Below, one piece after another: positions 6,397 to 13,383 of a DNA stretch of 45,175 bases. Numbering within the stretch: the first letter of the stretch is position 1; every line of letters starts with the position of its first letter. The stretch is taken from positions 1 through 45,175 of the IMG/VR virus record IMGVR_UViG_3300047560_000330; one strand, written 5' to 3'. Origin of the DNA: a virus. A program made the translations under genes and the position numbers. The notes beneath the pieces were generated by a model, which was given only the letters and a program-made list of their open reading frames with translations, was not told the DNA's origin and did no database searches.

Positions 6397-7088
6397 TGTT
6401 GTTCCTTCGCTGCTTGGGGCAGCTCAGTTGTGGGTGGTGTGTATTTGTCGTTTGGTTGTTGCCAGATGTACAGCAGTTGTAGGTTGAGGTGATAGCGTTC
6501 ATCATCGTTATAGAGTTCACGGCACTTCTCGTACCACTCTTCTTCAGTCTCAAGCTCTGCTAGAGCCTTAGCTGCCTTTACTGGGCCAATGCCAGCTACC
6601 CCGATGATGTTGTCACTCTTGTCACCAATCAAACTCTGAAGATAAAGAAACTTCTTACCTTGGTCTGGAGTAACTTCCTGTGCTTCTTTCTTAACAAAGT
6701 TGTAGTGCCTGCCAGGTATCTGAAGCAAATCTTTGTCGATAGAACAGATCACTGTAGACATACCAACCTTATCCTGATCCACACCCATCTGATCGTCAGC
6801 TTCCCAACCATTGCAAATGATTGCTTTGTGTTGTGTTACTAGGAACTCTCGGATAGCTTGCCAGTGTTCTGGTCGTTCATCTGGTCGATGAGCTTTGTAT
6901 GTAGGTGTTAACTCCCTACGAAAGTTACCTGTACCCGTTAGGTATACCTGGTAAGAAGTAGCCCCAACATCCTCAAGAATGTCTTGCAACATCTTGTCTG
7001 CTCTTGATTGAGCTACCCATTGTTCGTCACCGATAGCACTACAAGCACTGCGGAATACAACTATGTCTCCGTCCACCAAAGCTTTCAT
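6393..7088 (-). CDS. 5'-3' exonuclease, PIN/FEN fold (T7 gp6-like)
   Basis: This is a 231-residue nuclease. MKALVDGDIVVFRS carries the first acidic residue, EADDQMG (about residue 96) and SIDKDLLQIPG (about 115-125) carry further metal ligands, and GDKSDNIIGVAGIGPVKAA (about 156-174) is the helix-hairpin-helix DNA-binding turn of FEN-type nucleases. T7 gp6 of this class removes RNA primers and recombines and degrades DNA. The start overlaps the HNH gene stop (ATGA) and has AGGAGG upstream inside the HNH gene. A relic of a very similar start lies upstream of the HNH gene (7524-7613). Confidence 0.86.
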   Translation of the reverse strand: MKALVDGDIVVFRSACSAIGDEQWVAQSRADKMLQDILEDVGATSYQVYLTGTGNFRRELTPTYKAHRPDERPEHWQAIREFLVTQHKAIICNGWEADDQMGVDQDKVGMSTVICSIDKDLLQIPGRHYNFVKKEAQEVTPDQGKKFLYLQSLIGDKSDNIIGVAGIGPVKAAKALAELETEEEWYEKCRELYNDDERYHLNLQLLYIWQQPNDKYTPPTTELPQAAKEQQ

Positions 7089-7561
7089 GTAAACCTCCTA
7101 TGTTTGTTTAAATACTTAATTGCTGATTTCATTTTGTTAATGTCTTCATGGAAATGGCCTAGACCTCTATTGCAATTTGTGCAAAGAAAATCTCTTATTT
7201 TTCCTGTCGTATGGTTGTGATCTAAATGGACGTTTGGGTCTCCTTTTTTTAAAAGTTTGTTGCAAATTGCACAAGTTTTTTGAGCTTGTCTTTTAGACAA
7301 ATACTCTTGTTCTGTTAAACCATACTTTGTTTTGTAGTAAGACATCTTCTTTTTATAAGCGTAGTCTTTGTCTACTAACATTCTTTCGTTATGATTTTTT
7401 CTAGAATTTACACAAGCACACTCTTTACAGTAATAAGCACATCCGTGCCGATGCTTGTAGCCTCCTATGTGAAATTCTGAAAACAACTTATGTTGTTTGC
7501 ATTTAGAACATTGAGCAGTGGTGTCAGTTACTAGTAACTTTGCAGTGAATTGATTTGGCAT
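7085..7561 (-). CDS. HNH endonuclease, endonuclease VII type (free-standing homing-like)
   Basis: This is a 158-residue protein. A first zinc-ribbon part has CSKCKQHK and CKEC. The C-terminal HNH/endonuclease VII domain has CAICNK, HLDHNHTTGKIRDFLC and NCNRGLGHF, so all Cys, His and Asn positions expected for zinc binding and catalysis are present. The start at 7561 has AGGAGG five bases upstream. Base use is more AT-rich than in its neighbours, and it sits between a duplicated exonuclease start and the intact exonuclease. It therefore looks like a mobile endonuclease gene inserted into the replication block. Confidence 0.85.
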   Translation of the reverse strand: MPNQFTAKLLVTDTTAQCSKCKQHKLFSEFHIGGYKHRHGCAYYCKECACVNSRKNHNERMLVDKDYAYKKKMSYYKTKYGLTEQEYLSKRQAQKTCAICNKLLKKGDPNVHLDHNHTTGKIRDFLCTNCNRGLGHFHEDINKMKSAIKYLNKHRRFT

Positions 7562-7613
7562 AGAACCCTCCTGCACTATATTTTATATTAGTACCGTCTA
7601 TTAACGCTCTCAT
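7524..7613 (-). pseudogene. Relic of exonuclease 5' end, cut off by the HNH insertion
   Basis: A 29-codon frame with a strong ribosome site (AGGAG five bases upstream) and an ATGA overlap with the gene before it. The peptide opens MRALIDGTNIKYSA, closely like the exonuclease opening MKALVDGDIVVFRSA. It then runs out of frame into the HNH gene and stops just after the palindrome GTTACTAGTAAC. I read this as the original exonuclease start, separated from the rest of that gene by the HNH cassette, which carries a replacement start at its own 3' end. It may still be translated as a short peptide. Confidence 0.55.
7527..7538. repeat. 12-base palindrome GTTACTAGTAAC, copy 2
   Basis: An exact copy inside the HNH gene, where it encodes Leu-Leu-Val-Thr. 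The relic frame on the same strand reads it as Val-Thr-Ser-Asn, immediately before that frame's stop. Confidence 0.9.
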
Positions 7614-7840
7614 ATTAACTCCTGACGTTTACGTCCTGGTTTAGCTTTAGGTGTACCATCTTTTCTAAAACCATACTTACTTACCTTCAGCAAGATTTGT
7701 TCATAACGATCTAAACGTGTTGTTAAATCTTCAAGAATGTCTGCTTGCAAACTACTACGCCTCTGCAAAAAATCTACTTCACTCTGAAGACTTTGCAGTG
7801 CTTCATAAATTTTCTCTTTATCTTTTTTCCAAAAGAACAT
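7610..7840 (-). CDS. Small coiled-coil protein
   Basis: This is a 76-residue protein. It opens MFFWKKDKEKIYEAL and continues as a likely coiled coil (SLQSEVDFLQRRSSLQADIL), ending in a basic tail (KPGRKRQELI). The start at 7840 has AAGGAG seven bases upstream. An ATG 42 bases earlier has no such site. It is the first gene after the parS-like site and the terminator, so it opens the second half of the leftward block. The function is unknown. Confidence 0.62.
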   Translation of the reverse strand: MFFWKKDKEKIYEALQSLQSEVDFLQRRSSLQADILEDLTTRLDRYEQILLKVSKYGFRKDGTPKAKPGRKRQELI

Positions 7841-7886
7841 TTCTATCTCCTTAAAAGGTGAGGGCCTCGATTTGGTCTTCAACTAG

Positions 7887-7915
7887 GTAGGGCAGAAAGC
7901 CAGAAAATTCCCTAC
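7887..7915 (-). other. Inverted repeat in the leader of the 76-residue gene
   Basis: GTAGGG and CCCTAC form a six-base-pair stem with a 17-base loop in the untranslated stretch between the parS-like site and the gene start. It may be a leader hairpin. No T-run follows on either strand. Confidence 0.3.
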
Positions 7916-7959
7916 GTTGACATCCTCGAATGCTGGCTTAACAGCCCTCGTAATCGTTT

Positions 7960-7977
7960 ATGTTCCACGTGAAACAT
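7960..7977. promoter_or_regulatory. parS: parS-like centromere site (ParB-binding consensus)
   Basis: TGTTCCACGTGAAACA at 7961-7976 matches the bacterial parS consensus TGTTNCACGTGAAACA at every specified base. The dyad extends by one base on each side (ATGTT...AACAT). It lies in a non-coding gap of 195 bases between the candidate single-strand-binding gene and the 76-residue gene, just past a terminator. In bacteria, ParB binds parS, spreads along DNA as a CTP-dependent clamp and works with ParA in segregation. This window encodes no ParA or ParB that I recognise, so host ParB would be the binder. Confidence 0.75.
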
Positions 7978-7984
7978 CTACAGC

Positions 7985-8014
7985 AAAAAAGGCCAGTGGT
8001 GTTACCCACTGACC
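7985..8014 (-). terminator. Rho-independent terminator after the replication genes
   Basis: On the minus strand, a nine-base-pair stem (GGTCAGTGG with CCACTGGCC, one G-T wobble) and a six-base loop are followed by TTTTTT. It lies 22 bases past the stop of the candidate single-strand-binding protein and would end or attenuate the primase-to-SSB transcript. Confidence 0.75.
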
Positions 8015-8035
8015 AATCCCTGCAAAGGAATACTT

Positions 8036-8551
8036 TTACTCTTCAACAGCCGATTCAGCTTGTGCTTCAGCCATGTCAATGTCACCTGCGGTGTATGCCT
8101 CAAATGTACGAGCAAATCCAATGACCATGTTTAAAGTCGTTGCATCCAACTCAAAAGGCTTACCACCACGTGCAGCGATAAAGATGTCAGTAGCACGAGC
8201 TAATGCGTTCTGACGAACGATAGCACGATCTCCATGCAAAGGGGGGATAGGGAAAACCTTCTCCTTAAAACCACCAAAGGCTTTAGCTGGAGGTGTAGCA
8301 GTGCTACTAGTAACAACTGCTGCTGGTGCTCCTGCACCTTTACGGATGATGTTAACGGCTTTAGTTTCCATGCCGTATGTACCTGTGTTGCCATCGAACT
8401 CAACCTCATCACCTACGGATGCGTTGTGATTCTTAAAGCCACATTTGACCCAGTTGCCATTGACCTTCATTGAGAAGGTTGGCTTCAAGCCAAATTTAGT
8501 GTTTACATCTTTTGTGGAAACTTGTTCCACGATACCTGTCATCATTGTCAT
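8036..8551 (-). CDS. Putative single-stranded DNA-binding protein (OB-like)
   Basis: This is a 171-residue protein. The first 70 residues look like a small beta barrel (TGIVEQVSTKDVNTKFG, FSMKVNGNWVKCGF, GDEVEF). A low-complexity linker rich in Ala, Thr and Pro follows. The C-terminal helical part ends in an acidic tail (AEAQAESAVEE), as SSB proteins do. It lies directly after DNA polymerase, where T7-like phages need such a protein. I do not recognise it with certainty as a named SSB family, so the function is inferred from fold style, tail and position. Confidence 0.55.
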   Translation of the reverse strand: MTMMTGIVEQVSTKDVNTKFGLKPTFSMKVNGNWVKCGFKNHNASVGDEVEFDGNTGTYGMETKAVNIIRKGAGAPAAVVTSSTATPPAKAFGGFKEKVFPIPPLHGDRAIVRQNALARATDIFIAARGGKPFELDATTLNMVIGFARTFEAYTAGDIDMAEAQAESAVEE

Positions 8552-8552
8552 A

Positions 8553-10493
8553 TCAAAGTTCTTTCATTTCATACCAGTTAATACCCACTGATGCACCTGC
8601 GTTGAGCTTCAGTGCCAGGGGCTTTCCAAAAGTCCGTTCAAAGTGAACGTGTGTGTTTTTCAATAGATCGGACATCTCCTTTATAAACGAATCAGCTGAC
8701 GACAGCTTTACATCAAACATCAGAGAGTCATGGATGGTGTTAACCATACGCACATCCTCTCTGTCCTTTAGCATACGGAACATAATGCCCAACATCATGG
8801 GAACAATGTCACCAGTAGCTAAACCTTGTACAGGATAGTTCTTCAACTCAGTTGGACTGAAGTTGTAAGTCCGTGTAGACCACGTACTATCGCTGTGATA
8901 CTCCTTGAAAGCAAACTTCCTGCCAGTCTCTGTGTCATACACAAAGGTCTTAACTTTCTCTAAGAATCCTTCGTCATTGAGTTCGTACTTGCCTAGCTTG
9001 TTAGCAACATCAGCAAACTCACTGTGCCACTTACCGACAGAAGGGTAGCGAGTATAGAACACGTCAACAAACTTCTTAGCCTCGTCAAGGCTACAACCAG
9101 CAGACTTTGCAATAGCCTTAGCACCTGCACCATAGATAAGTTGGAACGTTCTAGCTTTGAATGGCTTACGTTCTTCCTTGGTAGGCTTACGACCAAACAT
9201 AGCGTTGTACAACTCAGAGTGAATGTCAGCACCACTAGAGATGTCATGTATCAGTTGCAAGTCTTTAGTGACGTGAGCAAGAGCAACAACCTCAAGCTGA
9301 TTGAAGTCCATCTCAACAATCACACCATTCTCAAACCTTGATGTAAAGATTTGTTTGATAGGGTTGTTAGAGATGTTCTGCAAGTTAGGACTGGTTGAAG
9401 ACAAACGACCTGTAACAGTTGCTGTGTGATTTAACTTGCCATGAATGAAGTCACCGATGATGTGCTTGCTTAAGCCTTGCACATATGTTGATAGCTGCTT
9501 AGACAACTCACGATACTTTAACAAGCCTTCGATAATTGCAATGGCTTTAGTGTCAAACGTATGCTTGAGCATGTCAGTCAACACAGAGTCATCAACAGAC
9601 ACTTGACCTGTCTTCTCAGACACCTTGTCAGGATCAGGAACATACTTAATGAATGGCAACAGCTTGATCTCTTTATCCATCAGCTTAGTCTTGACCTTGC
9701 CATTCTTGTAGAAGCCAACCTCTTCCTTTACCTTGACCTTCTTAGTTCCACCGAAGAAAAACTGTGACCACTGCTTAGGGCTGTTAATGTCATCTACGTA
9801 TCCTTCAGCTAACTCCTCAAGGTTAAGCTTGACTTCAACGTATTCGTTAACAACTTCAAGTGTGTACTTGTCTAGAGCTGGTCGATCAATGTGTAGACCA
9901 TTGAACTGCATCTCTGTAGTTGCATGGAGAGCTTCCATTTGAGTCAGGATCAATGTAAGTTGACCTTGAATTACTGCACGCTCCCATTGCTTCCTAGCAA
10001 TCTGCATGGTATTAGTAACATCTTGCTCCAGGTATGGGATCAGTTCTTCCTTTGGAATCTTGTCAGAACCTAAGCCAGCTTGGAAATACTTTTTGATAGT
10101 GTCATCCTTAACTGGCAATCCATACTTGATAGACAACTCATCAAGGCTAGACCACTTGGTTTGTTGAGCACTTAAGATGTACTCAGCTAACTGTGTGTCC
10201 CAGATTTTGAATTGCTGTATGCACTTCTTAAGCCTAGGATTCTTGTACAAGTACATCAAATCAAACGCTAGGTTGTGCCCACAAAACACCATCTCAGGTG
10301 TACATGCTTCTACAAGAGCTTCAAACACTGCTTCAGTGTATGTAGTCTGTGGCTCATAGTACGGCACATCTTTCATAATGCCCCAAGCAACAACTCTGTT
10401 GTCGGGGTGCATAGGGTGAGCTAGTCCCACATCTTCATTGGCATTGAGAGTTGTCTCAACGTCAATAGCTACGAATGTTGGCATCGTGGTCAT
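8553..10493 (-). CDS. DNA polymerase, family A, with 3'-5' exonuclease (T7 gp5-like)
   Basis: This is a 646-residue enzyme that copies the phage genome. The proofreading domain is intact: Asp11 and Glu13 (AIDVETT), Asp78 (HNLAFD) and Tyr154/Asp158 (YLEQD). Polymerase motifs are motif A with Asp396 (EMDFNQLE), motif B with Arg442, Lys446, Phe450, Tyr454 and Gly455 (RKPFKARTFQLIYG), and motif C with His588-Asp589 (IHDS). Position 450 corresponds to residue 762 of E. coli Pol I. It is Phe here, not the Tyr of T7, a variant often linked to lytic lifestyle. GRLSSTSPNLQNI precedes motif A as expected. The polymerase domain is compact and may use host thioredoxin, but that cannot be seen. Confidence 0.95.
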   Translation of the reverse strand: MTTMPTFVAIDVETTLNANEDVGLAHPMHPDNRVVAWGIMKDVPYYEPQTTYTEAVFEALVEACTPEMVFCGHNLAFDLMYLYKNPRLKKCIQQFKIWDTQLAEYILSAQQTKWSSLDELSIKYGLPVKDDTIKKYFQAGLGSDKIPKEELIPYLEQDVTNTMQIARKQWERAVIQGQLTLILTQMEALHATTEMQFNGLHIDRPALDKYTLEVVNEYVEVKLNLEELAEGYVDDINSPKQWSQFFFGGTKKVKVKEEVGFYKNGKVKTKLMDKEIKLLPFIKYVPDPDKVSEKTGQVSVDDSVLTDMLKHTFDTKAIAIIEGLLKYRELSKQLSTYVQGLSKHIIGDFIHGKLNHTATVTGRLSSTSPNLQNISNNPIKQIFTSRFENGVIVEMDFNQLEVVALAHVTKDLQLIHDISSGADIHSELYNAMFGRKPTKEERKPFKARTFQLIYGAGAKAIAKSAGCSLDEAKKFVDVFYTRYPSVGKWHSEFADVANKLGKYELNDEGFLEKVKTFVYDTETGRKFAFKEYHSDSTWSTRTYNFSPTELKNYPVQGLATGDIVPMMLGIMFRMLKDREDVRMVNTIHDSLMFDVKLSSADSFIKEMSDLLKNTHVHFERTFGKPLALKLNAGASVGINWYEMKEL

Positions 10494-10516
10494 GGTTTTC
10501 CACGGTCCTTTCTTGG

Positions 10517-11230
10517 TTAAAACGGTAATGTCTTTTCAACGTACTCTTTGCCATACAAGATAGCTTGGAATACAGTGACTCTTTCAATCTTAAACATCAG
10601 GTTCAAGGACTTGCATACGTGTGTTGCAAGCATGAACTTCTCAAAGAACTCCTCATTGTCAGTGATAATAAAATTCATTGTTCCACTTCGCAGTGAGACA
10701 AACTCTTTGGGATAGGTGCTATCTATAGAACCATCCCGTGTAAAGCCTATTTCGATACAGTCACCAATCAAAGTTTCTATATCGTCTGTAAGCAACAACA
10801 CATCCTCGTCTGTGTCTGTAGGAGCTGGTGAGCAAGTTACTCTGCTGCCAACGTATTCCATTTTCACAACCTTATCTAAAAACGGATTCATAGCAAGCTC
10901 TCCTTTTACTTTAGCGTACTCGTCGTAATCCAAAGACCCAAAGATAGCGTCATACTCTTTTGCAATCTTTGCATCAACAGCTTTACGCTCCTCATCTGTA
11001 GTAGTACTAGACAGTCCAAAGATTCCTCTAGGGTCTGTCCAACCTGCTTTGTAGTACTCACTTGCCACTTCTTTCTCCTTAAATGAGCCGTTCACATAAG
11101 CATAGTTATTCCACTCTTCAGATGTGAACATGTACATTTTTCTGTTGATCCCTTTACCAACAGTCATTACATGAGTGTCAGTAATTGGATCGTAGGTACT
11201 AGGCCACATAAGCCTAATGTCTTGAGCCAT
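10517..11230 (-). CDS. Putative nucleotidyltransferase-fold protein
   Basis: This is a 237-residue protein. VGSRVTC...PTDTDEDVLLL (about residues 128-149) has the G-S and D-x-D pattern of minimal nucleotidyltransferases of the Pol beta superfamily. A later segment, KEFVSLRSGTMNFIITDNEEF, is shared by a phage group I recall being annotated as nucleotidyltransferases. Such proteins transfer a nucleotide to a protein, RNA or small molecule. The target is unknown here. It sits between helicase and polymerase, so a replication-linked or regulatory role is plausible. Confidence 0.55.
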   Translation of the reverse strand: MAQDIRLMWPSTYDPITDTHVMTVGKGINRKMYMFTSEEWNNYAYVNGSFKEKEVASEYYKAGWTDPRGIFGLSSTTTDEERKAVDAKIAKEYDAIFGSLDYDEYAKVKGELAMNPFLDKVVKMEYVGSRVTCSPAPTDTDEDVLLLTDDIETLIGDCIEIGFTRDGSIDSTYPKEFVSLRSGTMNFIITDNEEFFEKFMLATHVCKSLNLMFKIERVTVFQAILYGKEYVEKTLPF

Positions 11231-11231
11231 A

Positions 11232-12494
11232 TCACTCGTACCTAGCCCTGATAGGGTCGATAGTTACAAGATACTGACCATGACGCTCAGACTCCATTTG
11301 TTTAGAACCACCACCAGGTAGTTTGTTCTTAGGAACATTGATTGTCCTAATCATCTCTTCCTCTGGTGACTTGGGTTCTTTGTACTTACCGATTGTGATT
11401 ACTACGTCTGCTTCACCTGGCTTGTCAGTCTTCGATCCACGAAGAGCATCTAAACCAATAAACGGAGGGTCTTTCAACTCCACTGCACCAGCAGACAACT
11501 GTGATGCTGCAATAACTGGGCCATACGTTCTAGCAAGTTCACGTGCCCATTTGTACAACTTACCAAGCTTCAGATGCTCAGGCTCATCACCTTTGACACC
11601 ATCAACCTTGTCAAGCTGGTCAAACACAATCAAACCTGGATTGACTTCTTTGAACAATGTTTCAAGGTCACGCATGTTGTTTGTGTCTTTGGTAACACGA
11701 ATCTTGTCCTTGTTGCCACCCATCATTACTGTGTAGCTGTCCATAGCTGCTTTAGAGTCAGCAATGATTACCTTGGATTCAACACCAAGAGTAGCTTGAA
11801 CAATACGGAAGAACACAACAGAAGATTCTTCTTCGTTGTTGATCCATACAACAGGACGATCAGCTGGTAGTTGTTGAGCTAGGTAACTTACTTCGCTTGC
11901 GAGGAATGTTGTCTTACCTACTTCAACACGTGCAGCAACGATAACAAAATTACCTGTACGCAAAGGACCAAGAGAGCGATTGAGCGCATCGAGTCGCCAT
12001 TCATATCCCGAAGATGTGATGCGATCAGCAATAGAGCTAAGATCAGCAGAAACAAAAAGCTCATCTTTTTCAATGTAACGCTCCACGTCTTTCAACGCAT
12101 TGGTTGCAAGGATGTGAACGTGCTCTAAGTCACTTTCACCTTCCTTAACTTTCTCGCACTCTTCCATGATCTTGGCAAGGTAGTCCAACTCAATGAGAGT
12201 CTTGACTACTTCTTCGTGAGCATGATGTGGTTCAAAAGACTTTGCTTTTGTAAGCGTCATGCGAAGCTTGACAATAGCATCGTCTGTTAAACGTTTGCTT
12301 TGATCTGCAATCAGGAATGCAGAAAAAGAATCCCAGTTAAGTTCAGTGACTCCTGGGAATGTTTTGAAGTAACGTTCCATGCCTTCTAGGATGGTGTTTG
12401 TTTCCTTCATTACTACATGCGGCTTGATGTACCGTCTGTACTTTGCTAGGTTCTCTTTGCTTTGGGAGCAAAGGTAGAGAACGTCATAGTCCAT
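11232..12494 (-). CDS. Replicative DNA helicase, DnaB-like RecA fold
   Basis: This is a 420-residue protein. The N-terminal 140 residues are helical. The C-terminal RecA-like ATPase has the Walker A segment ARVEVGKTTF (about residues 187-196) and the Walker B segment GLIVFDQLD (about residues 296-304), followed by AASQLSAGA. The Walker A lacks the usual first Gly, as in many DnaB relatives. The ending ESERHGQYLVTIDPIRARYE is typical of phage helicases. It would unwind DNA ahead of the polymerase. In T7 the primase is fused to the helicase; here the primase is a separate gene just upstream. AAAGGA lies before the ATG. Confidence 0.88.
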   Translation of the reverse strand: MDYDVLYLCSQSKENLAKYRRYIKPHVVMKETNTILEGMERYFKTFPGVTELNWDSFSAFLIADQSKRLTDDAIVKLRMTLTKAKSFEPHHAHEEVVKTLIELDYLAKIMEECEKVKEGESDLEHVHILATNALKDVERYIEKDELFVSADLSSIADRITSSGYEWRLDALNRSLGPLRTGNFVIVAARVEVGKTTFLASEVSYLAQQLPADRPVVWINNEEESSVVFFRIVQATLGVESKVIIADSKAAMDSYTVMMGGNKDKIRVTKDTNNMRDLETLFKEVNPGLIVFDQLDKVDGVKGDEPEHLKLGKLYKWARELARTYGPVIAASQLSAGAVELKDPPFIGLDALRGSKTDKPGEADVVITIGKYKEPKSPEEEMIRTINVPKNKLPGGGSKQMESERHGQYLVTIDPIRARYE

Positions 12495-12503
12495 CTTGTT
12501 CCT

Positions 12504-13301
12504 TTATAAAAATTTTCTTTTTAACTGTTCTGGTGTGAGATGCTTAGGCTCTTCATTGGAATGAATAGTCATTAGCTTCACATCAGAGGGCAAGAAGTGC
12601 CGCAGTGTTTTGGACACTTTGGCAGCTCCCTTTACACCTGCTTCATCGGAGTCAAGCCAGACATAAATCTCGCTGAATCCCATGTCGTAGATTTGCATCA
12701 GTGTCTTGTCTGTGATGGTTGTTCTTAGTAACGCCATTGCGCTATAGCCCACATCACGAGAGACACGATAAGCACTAAGATAATCCTCAGTGATTACTAG
12801 AACCTTGCTTCCGTTGTTAAACCAAGCAGATTCACCTTTTGTTTTGTTGTCGATGTAGTACGTTGTGTACTTAGGCACAGCATCAGGAACCAAGTTCCTC
12901 ATCTGCCAGCCAATTGTTTCCCCTTCGGGGTTCTGCAACGTCATTGCAACCTTCAAAGGGTCATCTTTGATGCCCCAGAATACCTTGCTTGTTGTTGTGC
13001 AGTGGTTTGCAAGCAGCCACATCTTGCCACCAATACTCAGAGGACCTAACTCAGGCTTTTGTTGCGTCTTTACAACAGTTGCCTCTTTTTTAAGCACCCA
13101 AGTACCTAGCCTTGTGTCTCCATCCCTAGCAAAGCCTGACTGAGAGCAGTGATGACAATAAGCCACCAGACCTTTCTCAGTACGCTTGATGTACAAGCGT
13201 TGCTTTCTGTCCTCACCTGCTTCGCAGCCTGCATGGTTAATACTGATCTGTTGACCAATGTTACTAGGAGCATTTGCAAGTATTAGTTTGCGATCAATCA
13301 T
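12504..13301 (-). CDS. DNA primase with zinc-binding and TOPRIM domains
   Basis: This is a 265-residue protein. The N-terminal zinc-binding module has INHAGC and CHHCSQSGF (Cys/His ligands, about residues 24-56). The TOPRIM catalytic core has VLVITEDYLSAYRV with its Glu (about residue 170) and YVWLDSDEAG with the Asp-x-Asp pair (about residues 213-222). It would make RNA primers for the lagging strand. It is separate from the helicase gene that follows. A terminator-like hairpin lies about 20 bases upstream of its start with no room for a promoter in between, which suggests attenuation. Confidence 0.88.
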   Translation of the reverse strand: MIDRKLILANAPSNIGQQISINHAGCEAGEDRKQRLYIKRTEKGLVAYCHHCSQSGFARDGDTRLGTWVLKKEATVVKTQQKPELGPLSIGGKMWLLANHCTTTSKVFWGIKDDPLKVAMTLQNPEGETIGWQMRNLVPDAVPKYTTYYIDNKTKGESAWFNNGSKVLVITEDYLSAYRVSRDVGYSAMALLRTTITDKTLMQIYDMGFSEIYVWLDSDEAGVKGAAKVSKTLRHFLPSDVKLMTIHSNEEPKHLTPEQLKRKFL

Positions 13302-13320
13302 GTGTTTCTCTAAAACTCAA

Positions 13321-13368
13321 AATAGAAAGCTCTCCCGTAGAGTAGGTTTGCCTACGGACAGGAGAGCC
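13321..13368 (-). terminator. Terminator-like hairpin between ATPase and primase genes
   Basis: On the minus strand, a long stem pairs GCTCTCC with GGAGAGC and then, inside a three-base bulge, CCGTAG with CTACGG. A T-rich tail (TTTCTATTTT) follows. It lies after the MoxR-like gene and shortly before the primase start, so it probably acts as a partial terminator or a processing signal. Confidence 0.65.
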
Positions 13369-13383
13369 TTGTGGTTTTGAGGT

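Noticed and set aside
6329-6553. A 74-codon minus-strand frame overlapping the exonuclease end.
   Set aside because: It lies in another frame of well-supported genes and has an odd Asn/Thr/His-rich composition.
7917-7945. TTGACA on the plus strand as a -35 promoter box.
   Set aside because: No acceptable -10 element lies at the right spacing, and all neighbouring genes read the other way.
11574-11870. A 98-codon plus-strand frame opposite the helicase.
   Set aside because: It is a shadow of the helicase gene with no independent support.
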